Positions 25,887 through 35,433 of a stretch of DNA of 64,000 bases are shown here, piece by piece. The notes beneath the pieces were generated by a model. It was not told the DNA's origin, ran no database searches, and saw nothing but the letters and a program-made list of their open reading frames with translations. The stretch is taken from the NCBI GenBank assembly GCA_942492055.1, contig CALODP010000002.1, positions 496,001 through 560,000 on the forward strand. The letters are read 5' to 3'. The stretch comes from CALODP01 sp942492055 (lineage in GTDB: Bacteria > Bacteroidota > Ignavibacteria > Ignavibacteriales > Melioribacteraceae). Made by a program: the position numbers and the translations under genes. The first letter of the stretch is position 1. The number at the start of each line of letters is the position of its first letter.

Positions 25887-27713
25887 CTACATATATCTGT
25901 TCTTTAGTAATTTTGTCTCTTTACCGTTCCACCCTTTCTCAATTCCTTTATCTTCGGAAAGTTTGAATTTTCCGATTAGTTCTTTCAATTGTCGTGTCAG
26001 GGAGTTCAAATCGTTTGAGGTCTCCGCGATGTTGTGTATTCCGGTAGCCGATTGTTCCGTTACAACCCGGATTGTTTCGATACCGGCCATAATTCTGTTG
26101 CTCTCTTCCGATTGATGTTCGTTGTCGTTAGCGAGAGTGGTAATACTTTCTACAATGTTTTTCACACCGGCAATTATTTCGTTGAGAGATTCTTCGGCCA
26201 TCTGCGCGGAGGTTTGGGCTTCCCCGACTTTCTCTCTTCCTTCGGCCATAGTATTTACGGCGTTCCCCGCGTCCCCTTGAATTTTCTTAACCATCTCCTC
26301 AATATCTTTTGTAGATCGGGAAGTCCTTTCGGCAAGTCTTCTTACTTCGTCGGCAACAACCGCAAAGCCACGTCCCGATTCACCTGCTCTCGCTGCTTCG
26401 ATTGCGGCGTTAAGCGCCAACAGATTTGTCTGATCGGCTATATCATCTATTACCTTTGTAACCTCTCCGATTGCCTTGCTACTTTCTCCGAGGGCAACAA
26501 TAGTTTCGGCGGCGCGCGAGAATACTTCCGATATTTGTTCCATTCCATGAAGAGTCTGGCTAACTGTTTCCACCCCTTTGGAAGCAACACTTTCGGAATT
26601 TGAAGCGTTGTTGGCTGCTTCCATAGCGTTTTTGCTGGTGTCCATTATTGTTCGAACAACTTCCTGCATAGCCTCGGCTAGTTCGTTTGTTTGCTTTGCC
26701 TGTTCAACCGCGCCGGTTGAAATCTCTTCGGAGCTTGAAGATATTTCGCCACTTACATCATTGATCAAATGTGACGCGTTGATAATCTGAGTAACAAGCT
26801 CTCTTGTTTTTCCCATAGCGGTATTAAAGCCAGCGAACAATTTCCCGATTTCGTCATTGTCGGTAACTTCCAGTTTGCATGTGAGATCCCCCTCTGAATA
26901 TCGGTGCATATTAACCAGAACTTTTTCTACACTATTGGAGAGATATTCTTTCTGTTCGATAAGTTCCTTTTTCTGAAGTTCAATTTCTATATTCGCGTTT
27001 TCGGCTCTTTCTTTTTCGCGCAGTACATTCTCACGAGTTTCTTTGAGATGGGAGATCATTGTGTTAAATGTAGAACCTAGTTCTCCGATCTCGTCGTTGG
27101 TTTTTACATCTACGGAGATATCGAAATTTCCGTCCCCGATTTCTTTAGCTGTTTTATTAAGATCCTTTATGCCTCTGAGAATTAATTTGGTTACTACCCA
27201 CATGATTAGCATTCCCAAAACAAAAATGCCGAGATTAACCATAATGGTAGTAAACATGTTGTCCGCCATTTGCTCGTTAATCCCCTTTAGGGAATACATT
27301 AGAGAGATATGTCCCTGTGTAAGATTGTTAAACTTAATCGGTGTTGCAGTCTTAAGGGTATTTAATTTGTTATACTCTTTGCTATCCGGATAAATATTCT
27401 GCGGATTGTAGCAATATCGTGTTTCTCCGGACTTATCAGTTACGGAGATATAGAATACGTTATTATCCTTCTCAGCCCATTTGAATAATTCACCGATGAC
27501 TTTTTCATTTTCGTCGGTTAATCCGGATCCGGCAGCTATGGCTAAAGATTCTGATAAAGTTTCTACTTGTTTGTTAATAGAAGTAAGGACTCTTTCCCTT
27601 TCGTTGGAAGGGTAGTAGAATACGTTGAATACTTGCATTGCAAGTAACATCAAAAATGTTGTAGATAGTATCTTGAATTGAATAGACCTATCTCTTAGAA
27701 AACTCTTCTTCAT
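25887..27713 (-). CDS. Methyl-accepting chemotaxis protein
   Basis: 608-residue transmembrane chemoreceptor. Order: helix at about 12-32, periplasmic sensor region (to about 165), second helix at about 162-185, HAMP (about 186-240), a coiled coil with a second HAMP-like stretch, then the signalling domain with the hairpin tip NAAIEAARAGESGRGFAVVADEVR near 400. Methylation-helix patterns flank the tip. The periplasmic region resembles that of the histidine kinase next door (see findings). ATG 27713 follows GGGAAAG; a GTG at 27725 is an alternative. No CheA or CheW genes are in the window. Confidence 0.93.
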   Translation of the reverse strand: MKKSFLRDRSIQFKILSTTFLMLLAMQVFNVFYYPSNERERVLTSINKQVETLSESLAIAAGSGLTDENEKVIGELFKWAEKDNNVFYISVTDKSGETRYCYNPQNIYPDSKEYNKLNTLKTATPIKFNNLTQGHISLMYSLKGINEQMADNMFTTIMVNLGIFVLGMLIMWVVTKLILRGIKDLNKTAKEIGDGNFDISVDVKTNDEIGELGSTFNTMISHLKETRENVLREKERAENANIEIELQKKELIEQKEYLSNSVEKVLVNMHRYSEGDLTCKLEVTDNDEIGKLFAGFNTAMGKTRELVTQIINASHLINDVSGEISSSSEEISTGAVEQAKQTNELAEAMQEVVRTIMDTSKNAMEAANNASNSESVASKGVETVSQTLHGMEQISEVFSRAAETIVALGESSKAIGEVTKVIDDIADQTNLLALNAAIEAARAGESGRGFAVVADEVRRLAERTSRSTKDIEEMVKKIQGDAGNAVNTMAEGREKVGEAQTSAQMAEESLNEIIAGVKNIVESITTLANDNEHQSEESNRIMAGIETIRVVTEQSATGIHNIAETSNDLNSLTRQLKELIGKFKLSEDKGIEKGWNGKETKLLKNRYM

Positions 27714-27785
27714 TTTCTTTCCCACATATTATGAATTTAATATTTATTTATTCCTCTCTTGCGTAATTGCCCCTTGACGCAAGAC

Positions 27786-29117
27786 TCAGCATGTAGCCGG
27801 ATTATGAATTAATTCTTTCTTAGAAAACAGTTTTTTCTCTTTTTGCTTTGGAAGCCAGATTGTTACGGTTGTGCCGTTTCCTTTTTCGCTTTCAATTGTG
27901 ATATCGAATTTGTTTAGTTCGCATAGTCGTTTCACTAAGGCCATTCCCAGTCCGTTGCCATCGTAACTTCTTGAATATCCGGTTTCCTCTTGCGAAAAGG
28001 GTTTGTAGATCGAATTCAGATATTCTTCCGTAATCCCGATTCCCGTATCTTTCACTTGGATAATATTGAAAAGACCGTTTTCCGTTAATAGTATCTTAAC
28101 TTTTCCTTTACGGGTGAATTTTACACTGTTGTTAATAATATTATCCATTATTTGAGTTGTCGTATATTCGTCCACCTTCACAATCGGGTGACCGGAGTTT
28201 AGCAACAAACGGAAATCAAGGTTTTTGTCGTGCGCTTCGAAACGATACTTTTGATATTGATCGTAAAGGAGGTCGTTAAGATTTACTGTACGCGGCTCAA
28301 GCTTTAAGGTTCCGGCCGAAACAGAAGACATATTCAGAATCAGATCGATTGTACGGGTAATTCTCTGACCTGAGTGTTTGACGAGGCTGAACTCATCATC
28401 CATACGATGTCCTATTTCATCAACATAATCATCATGAATCAAATCAATCATACCTAACATAGAAGTTAACGGGGTTCTTATTTCGTGAGAAACCTGCGCC
28501 AAAAATTCCGATTTAAGTCTGTCCGATTCGGCGGAACGCTTAAGCTCCTCTTCCATTTTCGCTTTCTTAACGAATTTATAAATCATTACTCCGCCAAGGA
28601 AGAGAAGTAAAGAAGAGAGAAGAATGAATTTTGCCAATTCAGCATTGATATCAGAGATAACCGATTTCATTGAGTAGACCAAATAAGCGTGCCCCAATGT
28701 TTCTGAGTTACGGTTAATAGGTGCGGTAAAGAATAGACGCTCGTTCCCGAATAATTCTTTCCCCTTTGCAAGAGCATTTGGGGCGATATTCAGGCTATTA
28801 GGATTATACTCGGAAATAATGTTGTTATACTGATCTAATAATAAAGCGTACTCGATATTCGTATCATTCTTTGCGGTTGACAACATCTTATCCATCGCTT
28901 CCGAATTATTTTCTATAAGTAGCATTTCAGCCGATTCGGATAAGGCGTTAACAAGAAATTCGGCATGCTCTCTGGCAGCCTGGTAATAATGACTCTTTTC
29001 TTTAGCCGGATAATAGTTTACTACAAGAATTATTATACCCACATATAATATCGTAGTAACTCCCAACAATCGGAATTCGAGAGACTTTTTCACTATTTGT
29101 AACAATTTGTTTTTCAT
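27786..29117 (-). CDS. Sensor histidine kinase
   Basis: 443-residue membrane kinase: helix at about 13-35, periplasmic sensor about 36-175, helix about 172-192, HisKA with phospho-acceptor His211 in QVSHEIRTPLTSM, and HATPase with N-box DNIINNSVKF, G1 DTGIGI and G2 GNGLGMALV. All catalytic motifs are intact. No response regulator is adjacent. ATG 29117 is preferred; the frame extends 7 codons to a TTG. It is transcribed in the same direction as the chemoreceptor downstream (72-base gap) and divergently from the AraC gene. Confidence 0.92.
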   Translation of the reverse strand: MKNKLLQIVKKSLEFRLLGVTTILYVGIIILVVNYYPAKEKSHYYQAAREHAEFLVNALSESAEMLLIENNSEAMDKMLSTAKNDTNIEYALLLDQYNNIISEYNPNSLNIAPNALAKGKELFGNERLFFTAPINRNSETLGHAYLVYSMKSVISDINAELAKFILLSSLLLFLGGVMIYKFVKKAKMEEELKRSAESDRLKSEFLAQVSHEIRTPLTSMLGMIDLIHDDYVDEIGHRMDDEFSLVKHSGQRITRTIDLILNMSSVSAGTLKLEPRTVNLNDLLYDQYQKYRFEAHDKNLDFRLLLNSGHPIVKVDEYTTTQIMDNIINNSVKFTRKGKVKILLTENGLFNIIQVKDTGIGITEEYLNSIYKPFSQEETGYSRSYDGNGLGMALVKRLCELNKFDITIESEKGNGTTVTIWLPKQKEKKLFSKKELIHNPATC

Positions 29118-29342
29118 ATCACATTTTATAAATGACAAATTTTTCAGAGAGCTATTTATTTTTTTTGTAAATTTACCGGCTAAATTAACTGTGGTTAGCT
29201 AAGAAGTCGTCCAATCTTACGATTCCGGACATATTTGAGAGGGTTTTGTAGTGCGAAATTGTAATTCCGCACTGACGGAAATCCTATATTCTTGAGAAAA
29301 CAATAAGAATTCGCGGATTATTACAATTAAGATTATTTTGAT

Positions 29343-30491
29343 ATGGCTATAGATATTATTAACGCTCTGATCCTGTCGGCAGCGGTTTTGGGACTATTTT
29401 TCTCATCTGTTTTACTTTGTTCGAAAAGAAACGATGTAATCGGAAAGTATTTTCTGGGTGGCATTGTATTGTTAAAGACGATAGAAGCTCTCGGAGATTA
29501 TCTGATAATATCGGGAGAGATTCTTGAGTATCCTCATTTTTCAGGTATTCCGGACATTTTGCTTCCGTTATTCGGTCCGCTGGTTTTTCTTTATACAAAG
29601 AATTTTACGCATAAGAAGATAGATATTCGACCGGTACTAATATTGTCGACTTTTTCGATCGGGTTTAATTTAATTGTTACCATGCCGTATTTCTTTCAAA
29701 CCGCAGAGTATAAAAGAAATGTGTTGAATACGCTAATGCATATAGAGCCGAGTGTCGGGTCATATATCATGTATTATTCCGTAGAAGGAATATTTAACAT
29801 TATTTTTATAGCTATTTCCATATTTATGTTAAAGAGTTTCCGGAATGAAGCTAAGGAAAAGTTCAGCCTTTATCAGAGAATTAACTATGATTGGCTAACC
29901 GGATTGTTCAGAATTATGGGTGGAATATATCTGGTTCAGATTCTCTTTAGTATTTTGGCTAAGATGGATAAAATAAATTTCTCAACATTTTTTTCGATCT
30001 CTTCGTTTGCGTCCGTTTCATTGCTATACGCGATTTTCTATTTGGCTCTAAAGCGTCCTGTATTGGCAGATGAAATAGTTGATGAACCCCATGTTTCGGA
30101 TGAGAAGAAAAAGGGGAAATATGAATCTTCCTCTCTAACAAGCGAAAAGGAAAAGGAGTATGCTCTTAAGCTTGTTGATTTAATGAATAGTGAAGAGCCT
30201 TATCTTAATCCGAAATTAAAAATCGGTGATCTTTCCAAAATGACCGGAATCTCGGTTAATCATCTTTCACAGGTGATAAATGAAGCTTTGGATAAAAGTT
30301 TTGCGGATTTTGTAAACGAATATCGTGTAAGCAAAGCGAAAAAAATGCTTGTAAGTGAAAAGTATTCGGAGTACACGATTCTTACCCTAGCTATGGAAGT
30401 TGGGTTTAATTCCAAATCTTCCTTTAACAGTGCTTTTAAAAAGCATACCGGAATGACCCCTTCGGAGTTCAAAAAACAACACTCCGAATAA
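29343..30491 (+). CDS. Membrane-bound AraC-family transcriptional regulator
   Basis: 382 residues: about seven transmembrane helices over residues 5-235, a charged linker (240-270, Lys/Glu-rich), then a C-terminal AraC double helix-turn-helix domain (about 275-382). IGDLSKMTGISVNHLSQVIN is the first HTH and LAMEVGFNSKSSFNSAFKKH plus GMTPSEFKK the second, the classic AraC signature. This is the 7TM-AraC architecture common in Bacteroidota. The signal it senses is unknown. The 226-base divergent gap with the kinase gene contains AT-rich DNA but no promoter I would name. Confidence 0.92.
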   Translation: MAIDIINALILSAAVLGLFFSSVLLCSKRNDVIGKYFLGGIVLLKTIEALGDYLIISGEILEYPHFSGIPDILLPLFGPLVFLYTKNFTHKKIDIRPVLILSTFSIGFNLIVTMPYFFQTAEYKRNVLNTLMHIEPSVGSYIMYYSVEGIFNIIFIAISIFMLKSFRNEAKEKFSLYQRINYDWLTGLFRIMGGIYLVQILFSILAKMDKINFSTFFSISSFASVSLLYAIFYLALKRPVLADEIVDEPHVSDEKKKGKYESSSLTSEKEKEYALKLVDLMNSEEPYLNPKLKIGDLSKMTGISVNHLSQVINEALDKSFADFVNEYRVSKAKKMLVSEKYSEYTILTLAMEVGFNSKSSFNSAFKKHTGMTPSEFKKQHSE

Positions 30492-30589
30492 TATTATCAT
30501 TTTGTTGTTATTAGTAAAATTACTTTGTATTTGTTGAAAGATATTATAAAATTGTATTTTACTTTAAACAAATATGGTCAATATACGGT

Positions 30590-32224
30590 ATGAAAAAAAT
30601 CTTTCCTATTTTACTTTGTTTTATCACATCGACACTATTCGCTCAAACAGACTATTATAACGGAACCGACGGATTGTATGGTAGTCAATTAAAAGCAAAA
30701 CTACACTCAATTGTTAAAGGGCACACAAGATATCCTTATACTTCATCGGGAACAGATGTTTGGGATATGCTGAAGGAGACGGATAAGGACACCACTAATC
30801 CGGCAAACGTCATTTTTATCCATAGCGGATGGAAACAAAACGCTGCAATGGAGTACGCTAACGGAAGCGGTTGGACAAGAGAACATGTTTGGGCAAAGTC
30901 GCACGGATTTCCTAATGAGGGGGACACTGCATATACGGACGCGCATCACCTTCGTCCTTGTGATGTTTCCGTAAATTCTTCCAGAGGAAATAAGGATTTT
31001 GACAATGGGGGGGATCCGAAGATAGACGCCAGCGGGTTTATTCAAAATGGTGGAGTTACGGGATGTTTTACTGATGATGATTCGTGGGAACCACGTGACG
31101 CCGTTAAAGGGGATATTGCCAGAATGATGTTTTATATGGTAGTAAGATACGAAAGTAGCGCGACTTATGACCTTGAACTCGTTGATTATACCGGAACAAG
31201 CGGCCCGCTATTCGGAAAGTTATCTACTCTTTTGGAATGGCATAGGAATGATCCTGTAGATGATTACGAAAGAAACAGAAATAATGTGATTTATTCATTC
31301 CAGGGAAACCGAAATCCATTTATAGATCATCCCGAATTTGTGGACAGATTATATAACGATAACGGACTTGTTATTGAAAAATGCTACCACATTTCGGATA
31401 ACCAGATAGTTGTTACTTTTAACAAAGAAGTTCAGCAAAGTAGCGCCGAACTGGCAGTTAATTACGCTATCAATAAGGGAATCGGGACTCCGGTTAGCGC
31501 CGTTAAAGGGTATAACGGGGATAATAAATCGGTACTACTTACCTTAGGTAATTCATTAACTACAACTACCGAGTATATTGTTACAGTTAATAACCTTCAA
31601 TCGACGGTTGGTGATAACATTTTAGCCGATTCACCTACATCACTATCTACTCCGGCTGAGTTACCAGTAGAACTATCTTTATTTGAAGTCTTCGAATCTA
31701 AAGGGAAGGCAACACTTCTCTGGGAAACCACAACCGAATTAAACAATTACGGATTTCAGATACTAAAAAAAGTCGGAAAGGATGATTGGAGTAATGTCGG
31801 GTTTGTGGAAGGAGCCGGAAATAGCAATTCTACGAAGAAATATTCATTTACAGATAACGAAACTGTTTCAGGAGAAATATCATATCGATTGAAGCAAATA
31901 GATTTCGACGGGAAATACGAGTATTCGGTTATTAGAGTTTTCTCAAATGGGAATAATCCGGATGAGTATTTATTAAAACAAAATTATCCGAATCCTTTTA
32001 ACCCGAGTACCACTATAAGTTATTCTTTACCGCAAAATGGGAATGTTGAAATAAAATTGTACGATGTCCTCGGAAATGAAATAGCAACCGTACTGAATTC
32101 CGTAAAGGAAGCAGGTAATTATGATGTGAAATTCGACGCTTCCTCTTTAGCAAGCGGAATGTATATATATACAATAAGGGTAAACGATTATACCGCGACT
32201 AAGAAGATGTTGTTGGTAAAATAG
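30590..32224 (+). CDS. Secreted endonuclease I with type IX sorting domain
   Basis: 544-residue exported nuclease. Signal peptide 1-19 (cut after LFAQ); endonuclease I domain about 20-260 with the catalytic segment REHVWAKSHG near 93 and DAHHLRPCDVSVNSSRGNKDF near 112-132; an Ig-like Big_5/SwmB-type domain about 262-350; a beta-rich region about 360-450; and a C-terminal type A T9SS domain beginning LLKQNYPNPFNPSTTISYSL and ending KKMLLVK. It would be released or held at the cell surface and could supply nucleotides or phosphate from environmental DNA. The stop is 15 bases before the next gene. Confidence 0.93.
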   Translation: MKKIFPILLCFITSTLFAQTDYYNGTDGLYGSQLKAKLHSIVKGHTRYPYTSSGTDVWDMLKETDKDTTNPANVIFIHSGWKQNAAMEYANGSGWTREHVWAKSHGFPNEGDTAYTDAHHLRPCDVSVNSSRGNKDFDNGGDPKIDASGFIQNGGVTGCFTDDDSWEPRDAVKGDIARMMFYMVVRYESSATYDLELVDYTGTSGPLFGKLSTLLEWHRNDPVDDYERNRNNVIYSFQGNRNPFIDHPEFVDRLYNDNGLVIEKCYHISDNQIVVTFNKEVQQSSAELAVNYAINKGIGTPVSAVKGYNGDNKSVLLTLGNSLTTTTEYIVTVNNLQSTVGDNILADSPTSLSTPAELPVELSLFEVFESKGKATLLWETTTELNNYGFQILKKVGKDDWSNVGFVEGAGNSNSTKKYSFTDNETVSGEISYRLKQIDFDGKYEYSVIRVFSNGNNPDEYLLKQNYPNPFNPSTTISYSLPQNGNVEIKLYDVLGNEIATVLNSVKEAGNYDVKFDASSLASGMYIYTIRVNDYTATKKMLLVK

Positions 32225-32239
32225 AGGAACACTTCAAGT

Positions 32240-32752
32240 ATGATTTCAGGAAGTAATGGAGTTGTTTTACGAAGCTTCGAAAAAGATGACGCAAAACAAC
32301 TCGCTAAGTTGGCAAATAATAAAAATGTGTGGGATAATCTCAGAGATTATATCCCCTTTCCGTATTCCGAAAAGGACGCTACTGAGTTTATAGAATTTTG
32401 TTTATCTCTTAATCCGATCACAAACTTCGCAATTGAATATAATGGTGAGCTTGCAGGCTCTATCGGGTTAATACCTCAGCGAGATGTTTACCGAAAGTCG
32501 GCTGAAATAGGTTACTGGATAGGAGAACCGTTTTGGGGCAAAGGAATAGTTACGGAAGCAGTGAGATTGATAACCGATTACGGATTCGATAATTTGGACA
32601 TTGTCAGAATTTTTACCGGAGTATTTGCCTATAACCACGCTTCCCGCAAAGTATTGGAGAAGAACGGATTCAAGGAAGAAGGAGTCTTTGAGAAATCCGT
32701 ATATAAAAATAATGAGTTCCATGACGAAGTAAGATTCGGGAAAGTTAAATAA
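32240..32752 (+). CDS. RimJ/RimL-type GNAT acetyltransferase
   Basis: 170-residue acetyltransferase of the RimL/ribosomal-protein-acetyltransferase group. Beta-4 region SAEIGYWIGEPFWGKGIVTEAV with acetyl-CoA loop GKGIVTEA near residue 96, then RIFTGVFAYNHASRKVLEKNGFKEEG, the standard NxxSxxxxxKxGF ending. The substrate is unknown. No strong ribosome site precedes ATG 32240, and the close spacing to the nuclease gene suggests read-through transcription. Confidence 0.9.
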   Translation: MISGSNGVVLRSFEKDDAKQLAKLANNKNVWDNLRDYIPFPYSEKDATEFIEFCLSLNPITNFAIEYNGELAGSIGLIPQRDVYRKSAEIGYWIGEPFWGKGIVTEAVRLITDYGFDNLDIVRIFTGVFAYNHASRKVLEKNGFKEEGVFEKSVYKNNEFHDEVRFGKVK

Positions 32753-32783
32753 CGAATTCACCAAAAGTATTATGGGGGAAATA

Positions 32784-33644
32784 ATGCTTGATATTAAAAC
32801 ACTGAGTGAAATCAGTTTTGATGAGATTTATTCGGCATTTGCTAAAGCTTTTTCAGACTATGAAGAGCCATTCGATCTAACCCAAGAACAGTTGAAGTAC
32901 ATGGTCGAAAGACGCGGATTTAATCCGGAGCTTTCATTCGGTGCTTTCGAAGGGGATGAGTTGGTTGGGTTTACTTTGAACGGGACAGGGAACTGGAACG
33001 GCAAGCTGACAGCATATGATACCGGTACCGGAATAATTCCTGAGTACAGAAAGAAAGGGCTCGCAACCAGATTGTTCGAAGAGTCTCTCCCTATTCTAAA
33101 AAGCAACGGTGTAAAACAGTATTTGCTTGAAGTGATTAAGACGAACACAAAAGCGGCGGATCTTTATAAAAAGGCCGGCTTCGAGGTTACCAGAGAATTC
33201 GATTATTACGTTGAGAATAAAAAAGATATCTCTTTGGGCAATGCGAAATCATATATCAATTGCGATATCAGAAAGATTAGTAATCCGGATTGGAATCTGT
33301 TTGAGTCGATGTGGGAGTTTAATCCTTCATGGCAAAATTCAATAGATTCTATTAAACGAAAAGAATATAACTTCGATTTATTCGGTGCATATATCGATAA
33401 CAAATTAGTCGGTTATGCCGTTATCGAAAAAGATTCAGGGGATTTGCCTCAGCTTTGCGTAGCGGAAGAGTATCGTAGAAAGGGGATCGGAACCTTGTTA
33501 TTCGAGTATCTGATAGAAAACACAGAATCGGAAAACATAAGGATTATTAATGCTCCTGTCGATTCAATCCCCTTTAAGGAATTTATTACCGGATGTGGGT
33601 TTAAGCCCGGATTCGGTCAATATGAAATGTTAAGGGAAATTTAA
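32784..33644 (+). CDS. Tandem-GNAT acetyltransferase
   Basis: 286-residue protein with two GNAT domains. The first (about 1-140) has EYRKKGLATRLFEE as its acetyl-CoA loop and ends KAADLYKKAGFEVTREF. The second (about 150-286) has EEYRRKGIGTLLFEYL. Both loops look functional, so both domains may bind acetyl-CoA, although in many such pairs only one is active. ATG 32784 is preferred over 32772 because GGGGGAA lies just before it. Confidence 0.85.
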   Translation: MLDIKTLSEISFDEIYSAFAKAFSDYEEPFDLTQEQLKYMVERRGFNPELSFGAFEGDELVGFTLNGTGNWNGKLTAYDTGTGIIPEYRKKGLATRLFEESLPILKSNGVKQYLLEVIKTNTKAADLYKKAGFEVTREFDYYVENKKDISLGNAKSYINCDIRKISNPDWNLFESMWEFNPSWQNSIDSIKRKEYNFDLFGAYIDNKLVGYAVIEKDSGDLPQLCVAEEYRRKGIGTLLFEYLIENTESENIRIINAPVDSIPFKEFITGCGFKPGFGQYEMLREI

Positions 33645-33768
33645 TTCTGCGCAGAGTAATTTTATTGAAATATATTATTGCCGTTTCATGTATATTAATT
33701 CTCTTAATAACCGAATGTCAGCTCGAAATTATCTATAAGTATAAAATCATTATCATTTAGAGGATTCT

Positions 33769-34224
33769 ATGAAAAATCGTTTCAAATTGTTGTTGGGAGT
33801 TTTAGTTCTATTTGGATTTGTTTTAGTCGGATGTTCGGATGATTCCGACGACGGCGGTACAAAGCCGGATCCGAATCCTGATCTTGAGTTCGCCGGATAT
33901 TGGGAAGGGGAATTTATCGGAATCGAAAAAGATAGTATTCATATTGAGGTTAAAAAGATCAATAACAAAGCTATGGTTACTAAGTTTGGTGTTAGTATTA
34001 CCGATATCGAAGGGGGAAGTCTCCATTCAACAAGTTTTTCAAATGAGTTTAGTGAAGGATATACTGAAGTCAAAGATGGCAACGTGGAAATAATTTTTGC
34101 CGGTATCGATTCTTTAAATATCACAGGCAAATTCGAAGGAGAAACTTTATCGGGGGATATGTATTACAAAGGACTTAGTCATACATACCAACCAAGAACT
34201 TTCGCTATTAAGAAATCGAAATAA
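33769..34224 (+). CDS. Small lipoprotein of unknown function
   Basis: 151 residues. Signal peptide with lipobox LVGC (Cys at about 22), then an acidic linker rich in Asp and Pro (SDDSDDGG...PDPNPD) and a beta-rich domain of about 110 residues with no recognised family. The shape (FAGYWEGEF... GKFEGETLSGDMYYK) suggests a small beta barrel of the kind common in Bacteroidota surface lipoproteins. ATG 33769 has GAGGA upstream. Confidence 0.7.
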   Translation: MKNRFKLLLGVLVLFGFVLVGCSDDSDDGGTKPDPNPDLEFAGYWEGEFIGIEKDSIHIEVKKINNKAMVTKFGVSITDIEGGSLHSTSFSNEFSEGYTEVKDGNVEIIFAGIDSLNITGKFEGETLSGDMYYKGLSHTYQPRTFAIKKSK

Positions 34225-34232
34225 AATTTATT

Positions 34233-34261
34233 CTCCGGCTTTGCAGTGGGCGAAGCCGGAG
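34233..34261. terminator. Hairpin between convergent genes (weak bidirectional terminator)
   Basis: CTCCGGCTT (34233-34241) and AAGCCGGAG (34253-34261) form a perfect 9-bp stem. The T tracts on either side are poor, so termination strength is uncertain. Confidence 0.6.
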
Positions 34262-34278
34262 ATTATTAGTATTCCGAT

Positions 34279-35064
34279 CTATTCTTTTATCAGCTTGTAT
34301 AGTTTGTCCGGATTATTTGTAATAATGCTTGTAACCCCCAAATCAATCAGTCTTTTCATCACAGCTTCGTCATTTACAGTCCAGACATGAATCTCTTTTC
34401 CATTCTCTTTGGCCTTTTTAACGAATTCTTCATTTACTAGACTATGATGAACGCTCAGTAAATCAATATCTTTAGCCGTGAAAACATCGAAATCTTTCGG
34501 GGATTTCGAGAATATTAACCCGACTTTCATAGTTTTATCCAACTCTTTTACCCGTTTAATCTGCGAATAGGCGAAGGATGTAAAAAAGCATTCCTTTTCG
34601 AATTTCTTTTCCTTAACAATCTTTACTGCGAGATCGGCAAGTTTCTTTTCGTGCTTATTTGTTTTTAGCTCGATATTGAGCTTCATTTTTCCTTTTAATG
34701 AATCGAGAAAAGCCGAGAAAACCGGAATCTTTTCACCTTTATATTTCTCATCAAACCAACTCCCTGCGTCGAGGTCTTTTATTTCATCAAAGTTAACTTC
34801 CCATATTCCTTTCTCCACACCGGTTGTTTTCTTAAGAGATCCGTCATGAAGCAGAATAAGCTTTCCATCGGCGGTTTCCTGAATATCTATTTCACAGAAA
34901 TCGGCATTCATATCTTTGGCTATCTTCATAGCGACCAGAGTGTTTTCCGGAGCGTGCCCCGATGCCCCACGATGAGCTGTAATAGTTACTTTTTTGCTTT
35001 GCGCGTTTATCGTAAAAACGGATCCCATGAAAAAGATCAGAAATAGTGTCAGTAGTTTTTGCAT
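34279..35064 (-). CDS. Glycerophosphodiester phosphodiesterase, exported
   Basis: 261-residue GDPD-family enzyme that hydrolyses glycerophosphodiesters to glycerol 3-phosphate and an alcohol. Signal peptide 1-21 (after INAQ). Catalytic and metal residues are in AHRGASGHAPENT near 30-42, EIDIQETADGKLILLHDG near 58-75, and NIELKTNKH near 136. ITNNPD at the C-terminus is the usual ending. ATG 35064 has GGAGG 7 bases upstream. It probably works in the periplasm in phospholipid scavenging. Confidence 0.93.
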   Translation of the reverse strand: MQKLLTLFLIFFMGSVFTINAQSKKVTITAHRGASGHAPENTLVAMKIAKDMNADFCEIDIQETADGKLILLHDGSLKKTTGVEKGIWEVNFDEIKDLDAGSWFDEKYKGEKIPVFSAFLDSLKGKMKLNIELKTNKHEKKLADLAVKIVKEKKFEKECFFTSFAYSQIKRVKELDKTMKVGLIFSKSPKDFDVFTAKDIDLLSVHHSLVNEEFVKKAKENGKEIHVWTVNDEAVMKRLIDLGVTSIITNNPDKLYKLIKE

Positions 35065-35380
35065 CTGGATACCTCCGAAATTGTGAAATTATCATAAAGT
35101 AAGAGTGCTAATATATATAACTAAAAGGAAAGAAAGTGGCTTAATAAGAAATAAGGAAGGTGTAAATATATTTAATTGCAATGAAATAGCCTTTTACGGG
35201 GGGGGATTTAGTTGAGACAGTATCGAAATGTTGTATACATTGGTAGATTGATTAGAGATTTGAAACAGAAAAATCACTCATGAATTGGTAAAAAAGATAA
35301 AGGCGATTATTCAATTCCCGGATTCTAAAAGAACGGTGCGTGAAATTTGAAACCACGGTACTCCTGAGATTATAATAAAG
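35065..35380. other. Intergenic stretch without a recognised gene
   Basis: Upstream region of the glycerophosphodiesterase gene. A G run (35,200-35,207) and AT-rich sequence are present, but no ORF or structured RNA that I can support. Confidence 0.4.
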
Positions 35381-35400
35381 AATGCCACCGAAGTGGCATT
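35381..35400 (-). terminator. Rho-independent terminator of nhaC
   Basis: Stem AATGCCAC/GTGGCATT with a UUCG-type loop (minus strand CTTCGG), followed on the minus strand by CTTTATTATA. It lies 33 bases after the nhaC stop. Confidence 0.75.
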
Positions 35401-35433
35401 TATTAATAATTAAATCACAGAAGAGTAAGAGAC

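Noticed and set aside
33665..33760. 31-codon frame with a TTG start, hydrophobic with a Cys (LLITEC)
   Set aside because: No ribosome site, ends just before the lipoprotein's own ribosome site and lacks a mature domain; probably chance in AT-rich DNA.
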